From: an uncultured Acidimicrobiia bacterium
Lineage (GTDB): Bacteria; Actinomycetota; Acidimicrobiia; Acidimicrobiales; CAIXPF01
Length of the DNA stretch: 64,000 nucleotides
Direction: 5' to 3'
NCBI GenBank assembly: GCA_903921205.1
Contig: CAIXPF010000094.1
Coordinates: 1 to 64,000, forward strand
Shown: positions 7,660 through 15,781 of the stretch, in pieces
How the letters are laid out: each line of letters opens with the position of its first letter
Position numbering within the stretch: the stretch's first letter is position 1
The notes under the pieces: model-generated
What the model was told of the DNA's origin: nothing
The model's input: only the letters and a program-made list of their open reading frames with translations
Databases searched by the model: none
Translations under genes and position numbers: made by a program

Positions 7660-8589
7660 GTGTCGCGCCCCGTCGACCACCGCAGCACGGAGGCGGCGCG
7701 GCGCACCGGCCGGGGCCGGCGCATCGGCATCACCGGGCTGAGCGGCTACCTCGGCGAGCGCCTCGCCGTCGCAGTGCGCGTGGCCGGCCACCACCCCGTC
7801 GACCTCGGGCGGGCCAACGGGCTCGACCTGCTCGACCCCGGCTCGGTCAGCGAGGTCGTGACGCGGCTCGCTCCCGACGCCGTCATCCACGCCGCCGCCG
7901 CCAACCCCGGGCGGCCCGAGGACAGCTTCGATGCGGTCAACCGGGTGGGCTCGGCCGCGGTGGCGGAGGTGACGACGGGCATCGGCGCCCGCCTGGTGCA
8001 CGTCTCCACGGACCTGGTGCTCAGCGGCCGGGCTGCGCCCTACGGCGACGACGCAGCGGCCGATCCGCTCGGTGTCTACGGCCGCTCGAAGGCCGGGGCC
8101 GAAGCCGAGGTACAACGCATCGACCCGACCGCAGCCATCGTGCGGACCTCGCTCATCTACGGCCTGCACCGCATCGACCGGTCGACCGCCGGCTTCCTGG
8201 ACCGGTTGCGCCGCGGTGAGCCCCTCGAGCTGTTCGCCGACGTCGTGCGCCAGCCGGTGTGGGTGGACGCACTCGCCGAGGGCCTGGTCCGTCTCGCCGT
8301 CGAGTTCCCCGAGGTGTCCGGCACCCTCAACCTGGCCGGTGACCAAGCCCTCGACCGGGCCGCGTTCGGCCGGCGGATGCTCGCCCGGTGGGGCCTCGCA
8401 CCGGCGGCGTTCGACCGCATCGTCGACGGCCTTGCCGGGCCACGGTTACCCGGCGTCGCCCTCGACCTGCGGCTCGGCCTCGAGCGGGCCCGGGCGCTGG
8501 GGTTGGCCTGTCCCGGCGTCGACGAGGTGCTCGCCCGTGCGGGCACGGTCGCGCCACCAGGGCGAACGGACCCGGCCGGGGCACGCTGA
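7660..8589 (+). CDS. extended SDR / RmlD-like sugar-nucleotide reductase
   Basis: The 309-aa protein starts at a GTG and, after a 20-residue basic tail, shows GITGLSGYLGERLA, an NAD(P)-binding GxxGxxG loop. Later come VIHAAAANPG, LVHVSTDLVLSG and the catalytic YGRSK, all in the order of dTDP-4-dehydrorhamnose reductases (RmlD) and related epimerases. The C-terminal part binds the sugar nucleotide. RmlD makes dTDP-rhamnose, but no rmlA, rmlB or rmlC neighbours are present, so the precise substrate remains open. It lies 13 bp after the YgjP gene. Confidence 0.78.
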   Translation: MSRPVDHRSTEAARRTGRGRRIGITGLSGYLGERLAVAVRVAGHHPVDLGRANGLDLLDPGSVSEVVTRLAPDAVIHAAAANPGRPEDSFDAVNRVGSAAVAEVTTGIGARLVHVSTDLVLSGRAAPYGDDAAADPLGVYGRSKAGAEAEVQRIDPTAAIVRTSLIYGLHRIDRSTAGFLDRLRRGEPLELFADVVRQPVWVDALAEGLVRLAVEFPEVSGTLNLAGDQALDRAAFGRRMLARWGLAPAAFDRIVDGLAGPRLPGVALDLRLGLERARALGLACPGVDEVLARAGTVAPPGRTDPAGAR

Positions 8590-8663
8590 CCGGCCAAGGG
8601 GCAACCGACCCGGCGGAGCCGGAATGCCCACCGCCCCGGTCGGACCGGTCGGACCCGGTCCGC

Positions 8664-10163
8664 TCAGCGATGCAGGTCGGCGGCGAGCTGCTCGAAGTGG
8701 GTCCGCACCGTGAACACTGCGTCGCCCGACAGCACGGCGCTGCGGCCGAACAGCCGGCCGCCCTCCCAGTTGGACAGGCCCAGCTCGGGCCGGCTCAGGG
8801 CGTACTGGCCGTCGACCCACCGGGTGAAACCCGTCCCCACGAACGGGGCGTCGACCCCGTCGTAGAACCGGCCGTGTTCAGCTGGGTCCTCGCTGAGCAG
8901 GGTCGCAACCAGCCTGGGGCTGCACCGGTTGAACAGCTCGATGGCCGCATCGAGGTCCTCGACGACGACCAGCGACAACTCGGGGCTGTGCTCCCACTCC
9001 CACTCGGTACCCAGCTCGGACAGCTCGATCGGCTCCGCCTGGGGCTCCTCGACCACACCTTCGGCCCGGCCGATCGGGACGATCCGGGCGAAGCGCTCGG
9101 CGGGGAAGCCGGCGACCGTGCCAGCCACATGGAACTTCGCCACCGTGCCGCGACCCGTCGCTGCGTCGTCGGCCGCCGCGACCACCAGCGGCACGAACTC
9201 CGCAGCACGCTCGGCCAGGACCACGCAGACGTTGAGGGTGTTGCACACCTTGCGATCGAGCGAACGCGTGACCGCAGCTATCAGACGGGCTGGATCGGCC
9301 GTCGGCGACGCCACCAGCCAGGCACCGCCGGTGCCGTGGAGGCTGACGGGGATGCCGGCCTGACGGGCGACCGCCCCCAACTGGGCCACCGCCTCGCCCG
9401 ACCCTCGGGCCACCGCCAAGGCCAGACGGCTGTCGGAGAACAAGGCCCAGCCGGCAGCCCGTGACGGGGCATCGACCAGGCGGACCGCCCCCGCCGGCAG
9501 ACCGGCCGCGGCCAGTGCCGGGGCCAGCGCAGCACTGACGATCGCCCGTGCCGTGCCGAGGGCGTCGCTGCCGATGCGGAAGACCACGGCATTGCCGCTG
9601 CGCAGGACCCCGCAGGCGTCGGCGAACACGTTGGGCCGGCCCTCGAACACGAAGCCGACCACGCCGAGCCCGGCCCGGCGCTGCTCGACCACGAACCCGT
9701 CGTGCTCGATCCGCTCGATGACCGCACCGCGCCCCGACGGCGTCGCCGCCCAGCCGGCCAGCCCGGCGATCATGTCCTGGCGCATCCGCTCGGTGAGCAC
9801 CAGTCGGGTCGTCGAGCGGCCACGGACCCGCGCCGACTCGACATCCGCCGCGTTGGCCGCGGCGATGACCGCGAACGCCTCCGGGTCGGCCAGCCGTTCG
9901 GCGAAGGCCTCGAAGAACCCGGTGATCCGCTCATCCGGGCAGGCATTGAGCTGCGCGAACGCCGCCACCGCATCGTCGACCGCGGCGGCCACCACCGCAG
10001 CGTCCGCAGCCGGGATGTGCAGCAGCGCCCCGTCACCCTGGCAGACCACCAGCCGGTCCCCTGCCACGAACGCGTCGGCCAGCTCCGGTGGGATACGGGT
10101 CATCCGGTCGCCGCCGAAGACGACCGGCGTCCCGGCGATGAGGGTCTGAAGCGGCTCGCTCAC
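8664..10163 (-). CDS. ProA-like aldehyde dehydrogenase (glutamate-5-semialdehyde dehydrogenase family)
   Basis: This 499-aa protein resembles gamma-glutamyl phosphate reductase. It has GVVGFVFEGRPNVFADACGVLRSGNAVV, the ProA family block, then VARGSGEAVAQLGAVARQAGIPV, and the presumed catalytic cysteine in RKVCNTLNVCVV. It is about 80 residues longer than typical ProA at the N-terminus (MSEPLQTLIAGTPVVFGGDR). ProB is absent nearby, although proC lies 8 kb away. The canonical reaction is NADPH reduction of gamma-glutamyl phosphate; the extension and divergence leave the substrate in doubt. The GTG start has GAGGACC upstream. It lies 13 bp after the ABC1 kinase gene. Confidence 0.75.
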   Translation of the reverse strand: MSEPLQTLIAGTPVVFGGDRMTRIPPELADAFVAGDRLVVCQGDGALLHIPAADAAVVAAAVDDAVAAFAQLNACPDERITGFFEAFAERLADPEAFAVIAAANAADVESARVRGRSTTRLVLTERMRQDMIAGLAGWAATPSGRGAVIERIEHDGFVVEQRRAGLGVVGFVFEGRPNVFADACGVLRSGNAVVFRIGSDALGTARAIVSAALAPALAAAGLPAGAVRLVDAPSRAAGWALFSDSRLALAVARGSGEAVAQLGAVARQAGIPVSLHGTGGAWLVASPTADPARLIAAVTRSLDRKVCNTLNVCVVLAERAAEFVPLVVAAADDAATGRGTVAKFHVAGTVAGFPAERFARIVPIGRAEGVVEEPQAEPIELSELGTEWEWEHSPELSLVVVEDLDAAIELFNRCSPRLVATLLSEDPAEHGRFYDGVDAPFVGTGFTRWVDGQYALSRPELGLSNWEGGRLFGRSAVLSGDAVFTVRTHFEQLAADLHR

Positions 10164-10176
10164 GGTCGGTCCTCGG

Positions 10177-11610
10177 TCACGGCTGGGGGGCGGCTCCAGT
10201 ATCGCCGCTGGCCCGCCAGCGCGCCTCCCGGCGACCGAGCTCGGTGGATGCGGGCGCGTCGAGGCGGTACTCGTCGAGGATGGCCCGCCAGCAGTTGTCG
10301 GCCTCGAGCTTGCCCATCAAGGCGCTCATCCCCCACACCACCCGGTCGAGGATGACGAAGCTGGTCGGCAGGTTCAACCGCTCGATCACCGTCTGGTACG
10401 GGCCCTTGACGTCGAGGATCGCTCCGAGGGCGTCGGCGACGTAGCGCCGGGTGAAGGTGAACCGGTCAGCCAGGTACGGCTCGTAGGGCGCCGACACGTA
10501 GGCGAACACGTCGGCGGGATCGAGACCGTGGTCGGGTGCGAGGAACCCCGCCGTCACCATCTCGCGCACGGTTCCCGCCGGGTCGGCGCCCAGCAACGGC
10601 TCGATGACCGGCCACAACGTGGCCACCTCTGCGTCGCTCCAGCGTTTGACCATACCGAAGTCGAGGAAGGACACCGAACCGTCGGGATGGAAGCGGTAGT
10701 TGCCGGGCTGAGGGTCGCCGTTGAAGACCCGGTGGCGGTACACGCACTGCTGGGACCAGCGGAAGAGTACCTCGGCGGCCCGCTGGCGGGCCTGGGGCGA
10801 CGCCGTCGACTCGAACTCGGCCCAGCTCAGCCCGTCGACCCACTCCGTCACCAACACCTTGCCGGTGCTGAACTCGTCGATCACCGACGGGACCCGGATG
10901 AAAGGATGACCGGCGTAGATCCGGCCGAACAGCCGCTGGTTGTCGGCCTCGCGCCGGTAGTCGAGCTCCTCGATCATCCGGTCGCGCAGCTCGTCGACCA
11001 TGCCCTTGACGTCGAGGCTCTTGAGGGCGAACGCCGAGAACATGCCATAGAGCAGCTCGACGTTGGCGAGGTCGGCCCCGATGGCGTCGCCGACGCCGGG
11101 GTACTGCACCTTGACCGCGACCCGGCGGCCGTCGCGCAGCACCGCCCGGTGCACCTGGCCGATCGAAGCCGCCGCCACCGGTACCGGCTCCCAGTCACGG
11201 AACAACCGGGTCGGGTGGCGGCCCAGCTCGTCGACAACGACCTGTTCGGCCAGCGACGGCGCCATCGGCGGCGCCTCGCTCTGCAGCGAGGCCAGGGCCT
11301 GCTGCGCCTCGGGGGGCAGCGCCTCGACGATGAAGCTGACCAGCTGGCCGGCCTTCATCACCGCGCCCTTCATGTTGCCCAGCTCGCGGGCCACGTCCTG
11401 GGCGGTGCGGATGACGAACTGCCGGTCGAGCTCCTCACGGGCGGCCTGGTCGGCAGCTCGCAGCCGGCGTGCCACGTGGGGCAGCAGGGCCACTCCACGT
11501 CGCACGCCCAGGACCAGCAGCGGGCCGGTGCGGCGAACCCAGTGACGCAGGCGCGCACGACGCCGGCGATGCCGGGCCGAACCGGCGCTGCGGCTCAACC
11601 GGCCTGGCAC
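10177..11610 (-). CDS. AarF/ABC1/UbiB family atypical kinase
   Basis: About 477 aa. The family motifs appear in order: GAVMKAGQLVS (KxGQ), PVAAASIGQVHRAVL (alanine-rich nucleotide loop), AVKVQYP, FNGDPQPGNYRF in place of the usual HxDPHPGN, and VSFLDFGMVK (metal-binding DFG). In other bacteria ABC1 proteins support quinone or lipid metabolism as small-molecule kinases or ATPases. The basic N-terminus probably contacts the membrane. The start is uncertain because the track ORF runs back into the zinc-finger gene; I used the GTG at 11610, and a TTG at 11598 overlapping that stop is an alternative. It appears to be co-transcribed with 11595-11801 and 8664-10163. Confidence 0.85.
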   Translation of the reverse strand: MPGRLSRSAGSARHRRRRARLRHWVRRTGPLLVLGVRRGVALLPHVARRLRAADQAAREELDRQFVIRTAQDVARELGNMKGAVMKAGQLVSFIVEALPPEAQQALASLQSEAPPMAPSLAEQVVVDELGRHPTRLFRDWEPVPVAAASIGQVHRAVLRDGRRVAVKVQYPGVGDAIGADLANVELLYGMFSAFALKSLDVKGMVDELRDRMIEELDYRREADNQRLFGRIYAGHPFIRVPSVIDEFSTGKVLVTEWVDGLSWAEFESTASPQARQRAAEVLFRWSQQCVYRHRVFNGDPQPGNYRFHPDGSVSFLDFGMVKRWSDAEVATLWPVIEPLLGADPAGTVREMVTAGFLAPDHGLDPADVFAYVSAPYEPYLADRFTFTRRYVADALGAILDVKGPYQTVIERLNLPTSFVILDRVVWGMSALMGKLEADNCWRAILDEYRLDAPASTELGRREARWRASGDTGAAPQP

Positions 11611-11801
11611 GACGCGCAGAGCACCGCCAGCGGCTCGGCGTCGAGGCGATCGTCGCCGAGATCGGCCCCACAACGGTTGCAGCGGCCGTAGGTACCCTCG
11701 TCGAGGCGGCGCAGCGCGTCGTCGATCGCTCCGAGCTCGACCTCCGCAGCCGCCAACAGGGTGGCCGGGTCGGTCCGGGGGTCGGCGTGCGGCTGCTCCA
11801 C
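11595..11801 (-). CDS. short TraR/DksA C4-type zinc-finger protein
   Basis: This 68-aa protein is the minimal TraR/DksA type: a helix (AAAEVELGAIDDALRRLDEGTYGRC) and a complete four-cysteine finger, CNRCG...CASC. TraR-like proteins bind RNA polymerase through the secondary channel and modulate promoter opening. The GTG start at 11801 has TAGGAT 7 nt upstream and no Shine-Dalgarno sequence. It overlaps the likely ABC1 kinase start, suggesting one transcript. Unlike the longer homologue at 1516, all zinc ligands are intact. Confidence 0.85.
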   Translation of the reverse strand: MEQPHADPRTDPATLLAAAEVELGAIDDALRRLDEGTYGRCNRCGADLGDDRLDAEPLAVLCASCQAG

Positions 11802-11808
11802 GCCGCCG

Positions 11809-11814
11809 ATCCTA
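11809..11814 (-). promoter_or_regulatory. candidate -10 box (TAGGAT) of the TraR-like/ABC1 group
   Basis: TAGGAT reads toward the zinc-finger gene and ends 7 nt before its GTG, fitting a leaderless start. Confidence 0.5.
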
Positions 11815-11845
11815 GCGGCGGGGCGTGGTGACTAGTCTGGCCGGC

Positions 11846-11919
11846 GGGCCGCTAGCTCATCGGGTTAGAGCAGGGGACTTTTAATCCCAAGGTGCCGGGT
11901 TCGAGTCCCGGGCGGCCTA
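11846..11919 (+). tRNA. tRNA-Lys (anticodon TTT)
   Basis: The 74-nt cloverleaf folds as acceptor GGGCCGC/GCGGCCT, D stem GCTC/GAGC, anticodon loop CTTTTAA, and T arm CCGGG-TTCGAGT-CCCGG. The anticodon TTT at positions 34-36 reads lysine codons. The 1-72 pair is G-T and the outermost anticodon-stem pair (27-43) is G-A, both slightly unusual. CCA is not encoded (the sequence continues CCG), so it must be added by nucleotidyltransferase. It stands alone between divergent genes. Confidence 0.95.
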
Positions 11920-12033
11920 CCGAATGCCCGCCGGGACCATCGGGCGGGCTGCGTCGGATACCTATCGGTATGTTCCGGTCCGCGCTCGCCGGGTGTGTGG
12001 GAGGGTAACGCCGCACCTGCCGAGGAGGACCCG

Positions 12034-12834
12034 ATGCCCAAGAAGACCCACGCCGACCGCCGCGCCGCCGGTATGGACGTCCAGCGCACGCTGCGCGGTG
12101 GCGACATCGACACCGCGGCCGTCGCCGCCGCCACCGAGGCCCGGCTCGGGCCGCTCGGCTCGTACGTGATCGACTTCGCCCTCGGCGAGATCTGGACTCG
12201 ACCGGGCCTGAGCCGCCGCGATCGCAGCCTCGTCGTCATCTCGATCCTGGCCACCCTGAACCAGCTCAACCAGCTGAAGGTGCACGTCCAGGGCGGCATC
12301 AACCACGGGCTGAGCCGTACCGAGGTCGAGGAGATCTTCGTGCAGCTCGGCGGGTACGCCGGCTTCCCCCGGGCCATCGACGCCATGACCACGGCCCGCC
12401 AGGCCATCGCCGAACTGCAGGGCGTGGACCGGCTCGAGCCCAGCCCGCCGGCCGAGGCCCTCGACGACGAGGCGCGCAGCGCCGCCGCCCGGGAGGTCAT
12501 GGCCCTGCTGAGCCGCAACCAGCCGCGGACCGGCACCGGCGTCGACATGGGCTCCTTCACCGGTGCCGCCGGCCGTTTCGCCTTCGGCGAACTGTGGGCC
12601 CGGCCCCAGCTCAGCCGCCGCGACCGGTCGCTGGTGGTGTGCGCCACCCTCACCACCCAGGACAAGCCCACCGAGCTGCGCTTCCATCTGCAGGCAGCGC
12701 TCAACCACGGGGTGACCGCGGCAGAGCTCGAGGAGCTGATGATCACCGTCATCGGGTACGTCGGCTTCCCGACCGCGGTCGAGGGGTTCCGGGCCCTGCG
12801 GGAGATCGAGGCCCGCCAGGAACAGGGAAGCTGA
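12034..12834 (+). CDS. carboxymuconolactone decarboxylase family protein, two tandem domains
   Basis: This 266-aa protein contains two copies of a CMD domain. The first contains LGEIWTRPGLSRRDRSLVVISILATLNQLNQLKVHVQGGINHGLSRTEVEEIFVQLGGYAGFPRA. The second repeats this as FGELWARPQLSRRDRSLVVCATLTTQ...LNHGVTAAELEELMITVIGYVGFP. CMD (PcaC) converts gamma-carboxymuconolactone in the protocatechuate branch of the beta-ketoadipate pathway. The CxxC pair of AhpD-type members is absent, so the peroxidase role is unlikely. No pca neighbours are seen. The ATG at 12034 has GAGGAGGACCCG upstream, excluding the longer track start. Confidence 0.85.
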   Translation: MPKKTHADRRAAGMDVQRTLRGGDIDTAAVAAATEARLGPLGSYVIDFALGEIWTRPGLSRRDRSLVVISILATLNQLNQLKVHVQGGINHGLSRTEVEEIFVQLGGYAGFPRAIDAMTTARQAIAELQGVDRLEPSPPAEALDDEARSAAAREVMALLSRNQPRTGTGVDMGSFTGAAGRFAFGELWARPQLSRRDRSLVVCATLTTQDKPTELRFHLQAALNHGVTAAELEELMITVIGYVGFPTAVEGFRALREIEARQEQGS

Positions 12835-12850
12835 CCGGGGACGTGGCCAA

Positions 12851-12856
12851 TAGGCT
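12851..12856 (+). promoter_or_regulatory. candidate -10 box (TAGGCT) of the small Cys-rich ORF
   Basis: TAGGCT lies 10 nt before the ATG at 12867, in the 32-bp gap after the CMD gene. Confidence 0.35.
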
Positions 12857-12866
12857 GGTGGGGGCG

Positions 12867-13082
12867 ATGAGCGAGATCACCTGCACCCGCATCCCGGAGG
12901 ACCCCCGCAACCCGGTCAACCCGCTGATGGCACCGCCGTGTCACTGCCCCCGCTGCAGCGCCGAGCCGGACGTGGTGGCCGAGACCATCGCTGCGCCGTT
13001 CCTCCGCCTCAGTGGCCAGCAGCAGCGCTTCCGGGTCGAAGCGGTCGACCTCGGACCCACCGGGCGCGCCCTGCTGGGCTGA
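12867..13082 (+). CDS. small 71-aa protein with a CxCxxC motif
   Basis: This is a conserved-looking short ORF beginning MSEITCTRIPEDPRNPVNPL, followed by CHCPRC, a compact metal- or redox-capable cluster, and a C-terminal RFRVEAVDLGPTGRALLG. I do not recognise a family. The frame is the one read by a longer track ORF (12594) that overlaps the CMD gene in another frame. I took the ATG at 12867 because a TAGGCT box sits just upstream. It is convergent with SurE. Its function is unknown. Confidence 0.55.
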   Translation: MSEITCTRIPEDPRNPVNPLMAPPCHCPRCSAEPDVVAETIAAPFLRLSGQQQRFRVEAVDLGPTGRALLG

Positions 13083-13140
13083 CCGGCCACGGCGCCGGGC
13101 CCAGAGGGCCGGGCCGGGCGCGGCGGCCGCCGCCAACGGG

Positions 13141-13866
13141 TTACCAGGACGCCGTCGGCCGCAGCCGGGTCACCGACACGAACCCGCTCTCCACCGCCTC
13201 GGTGTCGGTGCCGGGACGGCTGTCGTAGGCCCCGTCACGCTCGAAGTGGACCCGGTGGCGGCCCGGCGCCACCGGGTGCAACCGCGGGGCGTTCAACTGG
13301 TACGGCAGACGGTCACTGAGGTCCGTCCAGCGGGTCCCCGCAAGCTCCTCGTAGCCCACGTTGGGCACGTTCACGTTGAGGCCCACAACCTCGCCGTCGA
13401 GCTCGGCCACCATCTGCGCCGCCACCCGGGCGGCGGTGTCCCAGCGCTGCACCCCGCCGGTGTGCTGGCTCACCGCCACCCCCGGCACCCCGAGCTGCTC
13501 CGCGGTCAGCACTGCGCCGATGGTGCCGGAGAAATGCACCGAGCGACCCACGTTCCATCCCGGGTTGATGCCGGAGACCACCACGTCGGGCGTGGCGCCG
13601 AACAGCCCCTGCACCGCCAGCAGGGCCGCCAGCGCAGGTGGGCCGTCGAAGGTGTAGGCCGCCGCCACGTCGGCCAACTCGGGCCGGCGTACCTCGTGGA
13701 CATCGGCGATACCGTCGCTGAGATGGCCGATCGCGGCGCCGGCACCGGAGTACTCCCGGGACGGGGCGAACACGATCACCTCCCCCAAGGGGACGAGGGC
13801 CGCAGCCAGGGCGTGCAGGCCCGCCGACTCGATGCCGTCGTCGTTGGTCACGAGGATGCGCCTCAC
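13141..13866 (-). CDS. surE: 5'/3'-nucleotidase SurE
   Basis: SurE is a metal-dependent phosphatase acting on nucleoside monophosphates. The 241-aa protein begins RRILVTNDDGIESAGLHALAAAL, whose Asp-Asp pair binds the metal. It continues with FAPSREYSGAGAAIG and VVSGINPGWNVGRSVHFSGTIGA, containing the conserved SGxNxG and the Ser/Thr loop, all in family order. The GTG at 13866 overlaps the stop of the upstream oxygenase gene by four bases (GTGA) and has GGGAG 8 nt upstream, so the two are coupled. The longer ORF in the track runs into the neighbour. Confidence 0.92.
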   Translation of the reverse strand: MRRILVTNDDGIESAGLHALAAALVPLGEVIVFAPSREYSGAGAAIGHLSDGIADVHEVRRPELADVAAAYTFDGPPALAALLAVQGLFGATPDVVVSGINPGWNVGRSVHFSGTIGAVLTAEQLGVPGVAVSQHTGGVQRWDTAARVAAQMVAELDGEVVGLNVNVPNVGYEELAGTRWTDLSDRLPYQLNAPRLHPVAPGRHRVHFERDGAYDSRPGTDTEAVESGFVSVTRLRPTASW

Positions 13867-14873
13867 CGCGGTACTCCCATCTGACCGGGGCCGTCGGCCG
13901 GCCGGTCGTTGTCCAGTCCATCCCACCACGGGGTCAGATCCAATGCCGGGTACCGGTCGGCCATGGCCTGCAGGCCGGCCGGGGTCCAGAACGGATGCCC
14001 CGGCAGGGGCACCCCGAACAGCGCCAGCTCGCGAGGGGTGCAGCCTTCCACGAAACGGACGAACCGGCCCACCGACGAACGCGGCTGCACGGTGTCGTAG
14101 CCGATCCAGTCCTGGCCCCCGAGCTTGAAGCTCAACCCGAACAGGAACCGCGACCCGCCCGGCCGGGTCAGGTCGACCCCGCGATGGAACACGTCGGGCC
14201 GGTAGGCCAGGAACGACCCCCGACGACCCGGGGCGGCCACCTCGGCGGCATACAGCTCCGGCGCCGCCCCCGGCGACTGGGGCAGCACCTCGAGACGGCC
14301 ACCGCTGTCACCGACACGCACCAGCCGGGTCGGGCCGGTGCCCTCCTCCACGTCACTGAGGTACAGGAACCCCTCGAGATGCCACCAGCCCGGCTCGCTG
14401 CGCGGCGGCACGACCGAATGGTTGTGGTCCTGGTGCATCGGCTGCTCGTAGTCGGCAACGCCGTGGTACTTGGCCCACAGCGCCATCTGGTAGAGCCGAA
14501 GATCGGTGCTGCCCAGCGCCCGCTCGGCGAAGTCGACGACGCCCGGGTGCACGGCGAGGCGGTTCAGCCGGCCCGACCCGGGGAACGGGAACAGGCTGCG
14601 GCCCAGGAACTGGTCGGGACGGAACGCCGGACCCGTCGAGCCCGGTGACCCGTCCTGCGTCGACGAGCGGAACAGGTTGCGGTCGTCGGCCCCGCCGAGG
14701 AACGCAGCCCGGCGCGCCCCGCCCTCGCCGGCATGGAACTCGGCGGGCCGGGGGTACAGCAACCACAGGTCCTCGACCGCGGCGTCGATCTCCTCGGCCG
14801 GGACCAGATCCTCGATGAGGACCCAGCCCTCGTCCTGCCAGTGTCGGACGTGGACATCGCTCGCAGCGGCCAT
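13863..14873 (-). CDS. phytanoyl-CoA dioxygenase (PhyH) family Fe(II)/2-oxoglutarate enzyme
   Basis: This 336-aa protein shows the double-stranded beta-helix iron site as MHQDHNHSVVPP (H-x-D), with the distal His likely in YRPDVFHRGVDLTRPGGSR, whose following Arg can bind 2-oxoglutarate. The N-terminus has the usual DEGWVLIEDLVPAEEIDAAV. PhyH-family enzymes hydroxylate fatty acyl-CoAs or many small natural products. The start is the ATG at 14873; the track ORF runs much further upstream into the divergent thioesterase gene. It is coupled to surE through a GTGA overlap. Confidence 0.83.
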   Translation of the reverse strand: MAAASDVHVRHWQDEGWVLIEDLVPAEEIDAAVEDLWLLYPRPAEFHAGEGGARRAAFLGGADDRNLFRSSTQDGSPGSTGPAFRPDQFLGRSLFPFPGSGRLNRLAVHPGVVDFAERALGSTDLRLYQMALWAKYHGVADYEQPMHQDHNHSVVPPRSEPGWWHLEGFLYLSDVEEGTGPTRLVRVGDSGGRLEVLPQSPGAAPELYAAEVAAPGRRGSFLAYRPDVFHRGVDLTRPGGSRFLFGLSFKLGGQDWIGYDTVQPRSSVGRFVRFVEGCTPRELALFGVPLPGHPFWTPAGLQAMADRYPALDLTPWWDGLDNDRPADGPGQMGVPR

Positions 14874-14894
14874 GGACCTCAGTCTCGCGCGCAG

Positions 14895-14900
14895 TACGGT
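14895..14900 (+). promoter_or_regulatory. candidate -10 box (TACGGT) of the thioesterase gene
   Basis: TACGGT ends 9 nt before the ATG at 14910, in the 36-bp divergent gap next to the PhyH gene. No Shine-Dalgarno site is visible. Confidence 0.4.
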
Positions 14901-14909
14901 CTGGACCCG

Positions 14910-15635
14910 ATGGACCCCGCTGCGCCCACTGCATTCGCCACCCACGAAGGCGCCGACCTCACCGCCGCGGTCGCGGTCCGGCGGCTCGGCCATGCCCTGG
15001 CGGCAGCCACGGTCGATGCCGATCTCGCCGAGCGCATCGCCGCGACCCTCGGAGCCCTCGCCGACGAGGTGGACGCCGCGCCCCGGCGCGACAAGCACGT
15101 CGAGCACGCCAAGCACTCCACCCGCTACACCGCGCTGCTCGAGGGGCGCATGCCCGATCCCACCCCCAACGGCCACGAGATCGAGTTCGACCGCACCTCC
15201 ATCGTCGGCGGCCGCCTGAACCCCTTCGGTCTCGACGCCCGCCACCACCGCGACGGCGACGAGGCGGTCACGACGGTGAACTTCGGGCCGGCCTTCGAAG
15301 GGCCGCCCGGACGGGTGCACGGTGGTGCGGTCGCCCTGGTCGTCGACGAGGCCACCGCGACGGTGCTGCCGATGGAGGGCCGCTTCGGCTTCACCGGATC
15401 GGTGTCGCTCAAGCTGGTGGCTCCCGCGCCGCTCGGCGTCGATGTGCAGTTCCGCTCACGACTGGTCGGCGAGGAGGGCCGGAAGCTGTTCGTGCGCTGT
15501 GAGGCCACCGGGCCGGAAGGCACCTTTGCCGAGGCCGATGCCGTCTACATCCAGGTCGACCCGCGCACGGTTCCCTGGATCGCCGCGGCGATCGCCGCCC
15601 GGACCGACGATCCCTCGACCGACACCCAGGACTGA
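14910..15635 (+). CDS. PaaI-type hotdog-fold thioesterase family protein
   Basis: This 241-aa protein has a helical N-terminal part of about 110 residues and a C-terminal hotdog domain with FGPAFEGPPGRVHGGAVALVVDEATATVL. The HGG...DE pattern marks the active-site helix of PaaI/YbgC-like acyl-CoA thioesterases. Sheet strands FTGSVSLKLVAPAPLG and KLFVRCEATGPEG follow. It probably hydrolyses an acyl- or aryl-CoA. The ATG at 14910 follows a TACGGT box. It diverges from the PhyH oxygenase, also a potential acyl-CoA enzyme. Confidence 0.83.
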   Translation: MDPAAPTAFATHEGADLTAAVAVRRLGHALAAATVDADLAERIAATLGALADEVDAAPRRDKHVEHAKHSTRYTALLEGRMPDPTPNGHEIEFDRTSIVGGRLNPFGLDARHHRDGDEAVTTVNFGPAFEGPPGRVHGGAVALVVDEATATVLPMEGRFGFTGSVSLKLVAPAPLGVDVQFRSRLVGEEGRKLFVRCEATGPEGTFAEADAVYIQVDPRTVPWIAAAIAARTDDPSTDTQD

Positions 15636-15781
15636 ACCGCCTGCCATACCCCACGGCATGTCGTTGCGGTGCGACACCGGCACCGGCTCGCTGCCGGACA
15701 CGGCGCAGCGCCGGCCGTTCGCGTCCTCGGGCCCGGACCCGCCCGCTACGATCCCGGCCAGATCCACCGAGGGGGCAGGCC

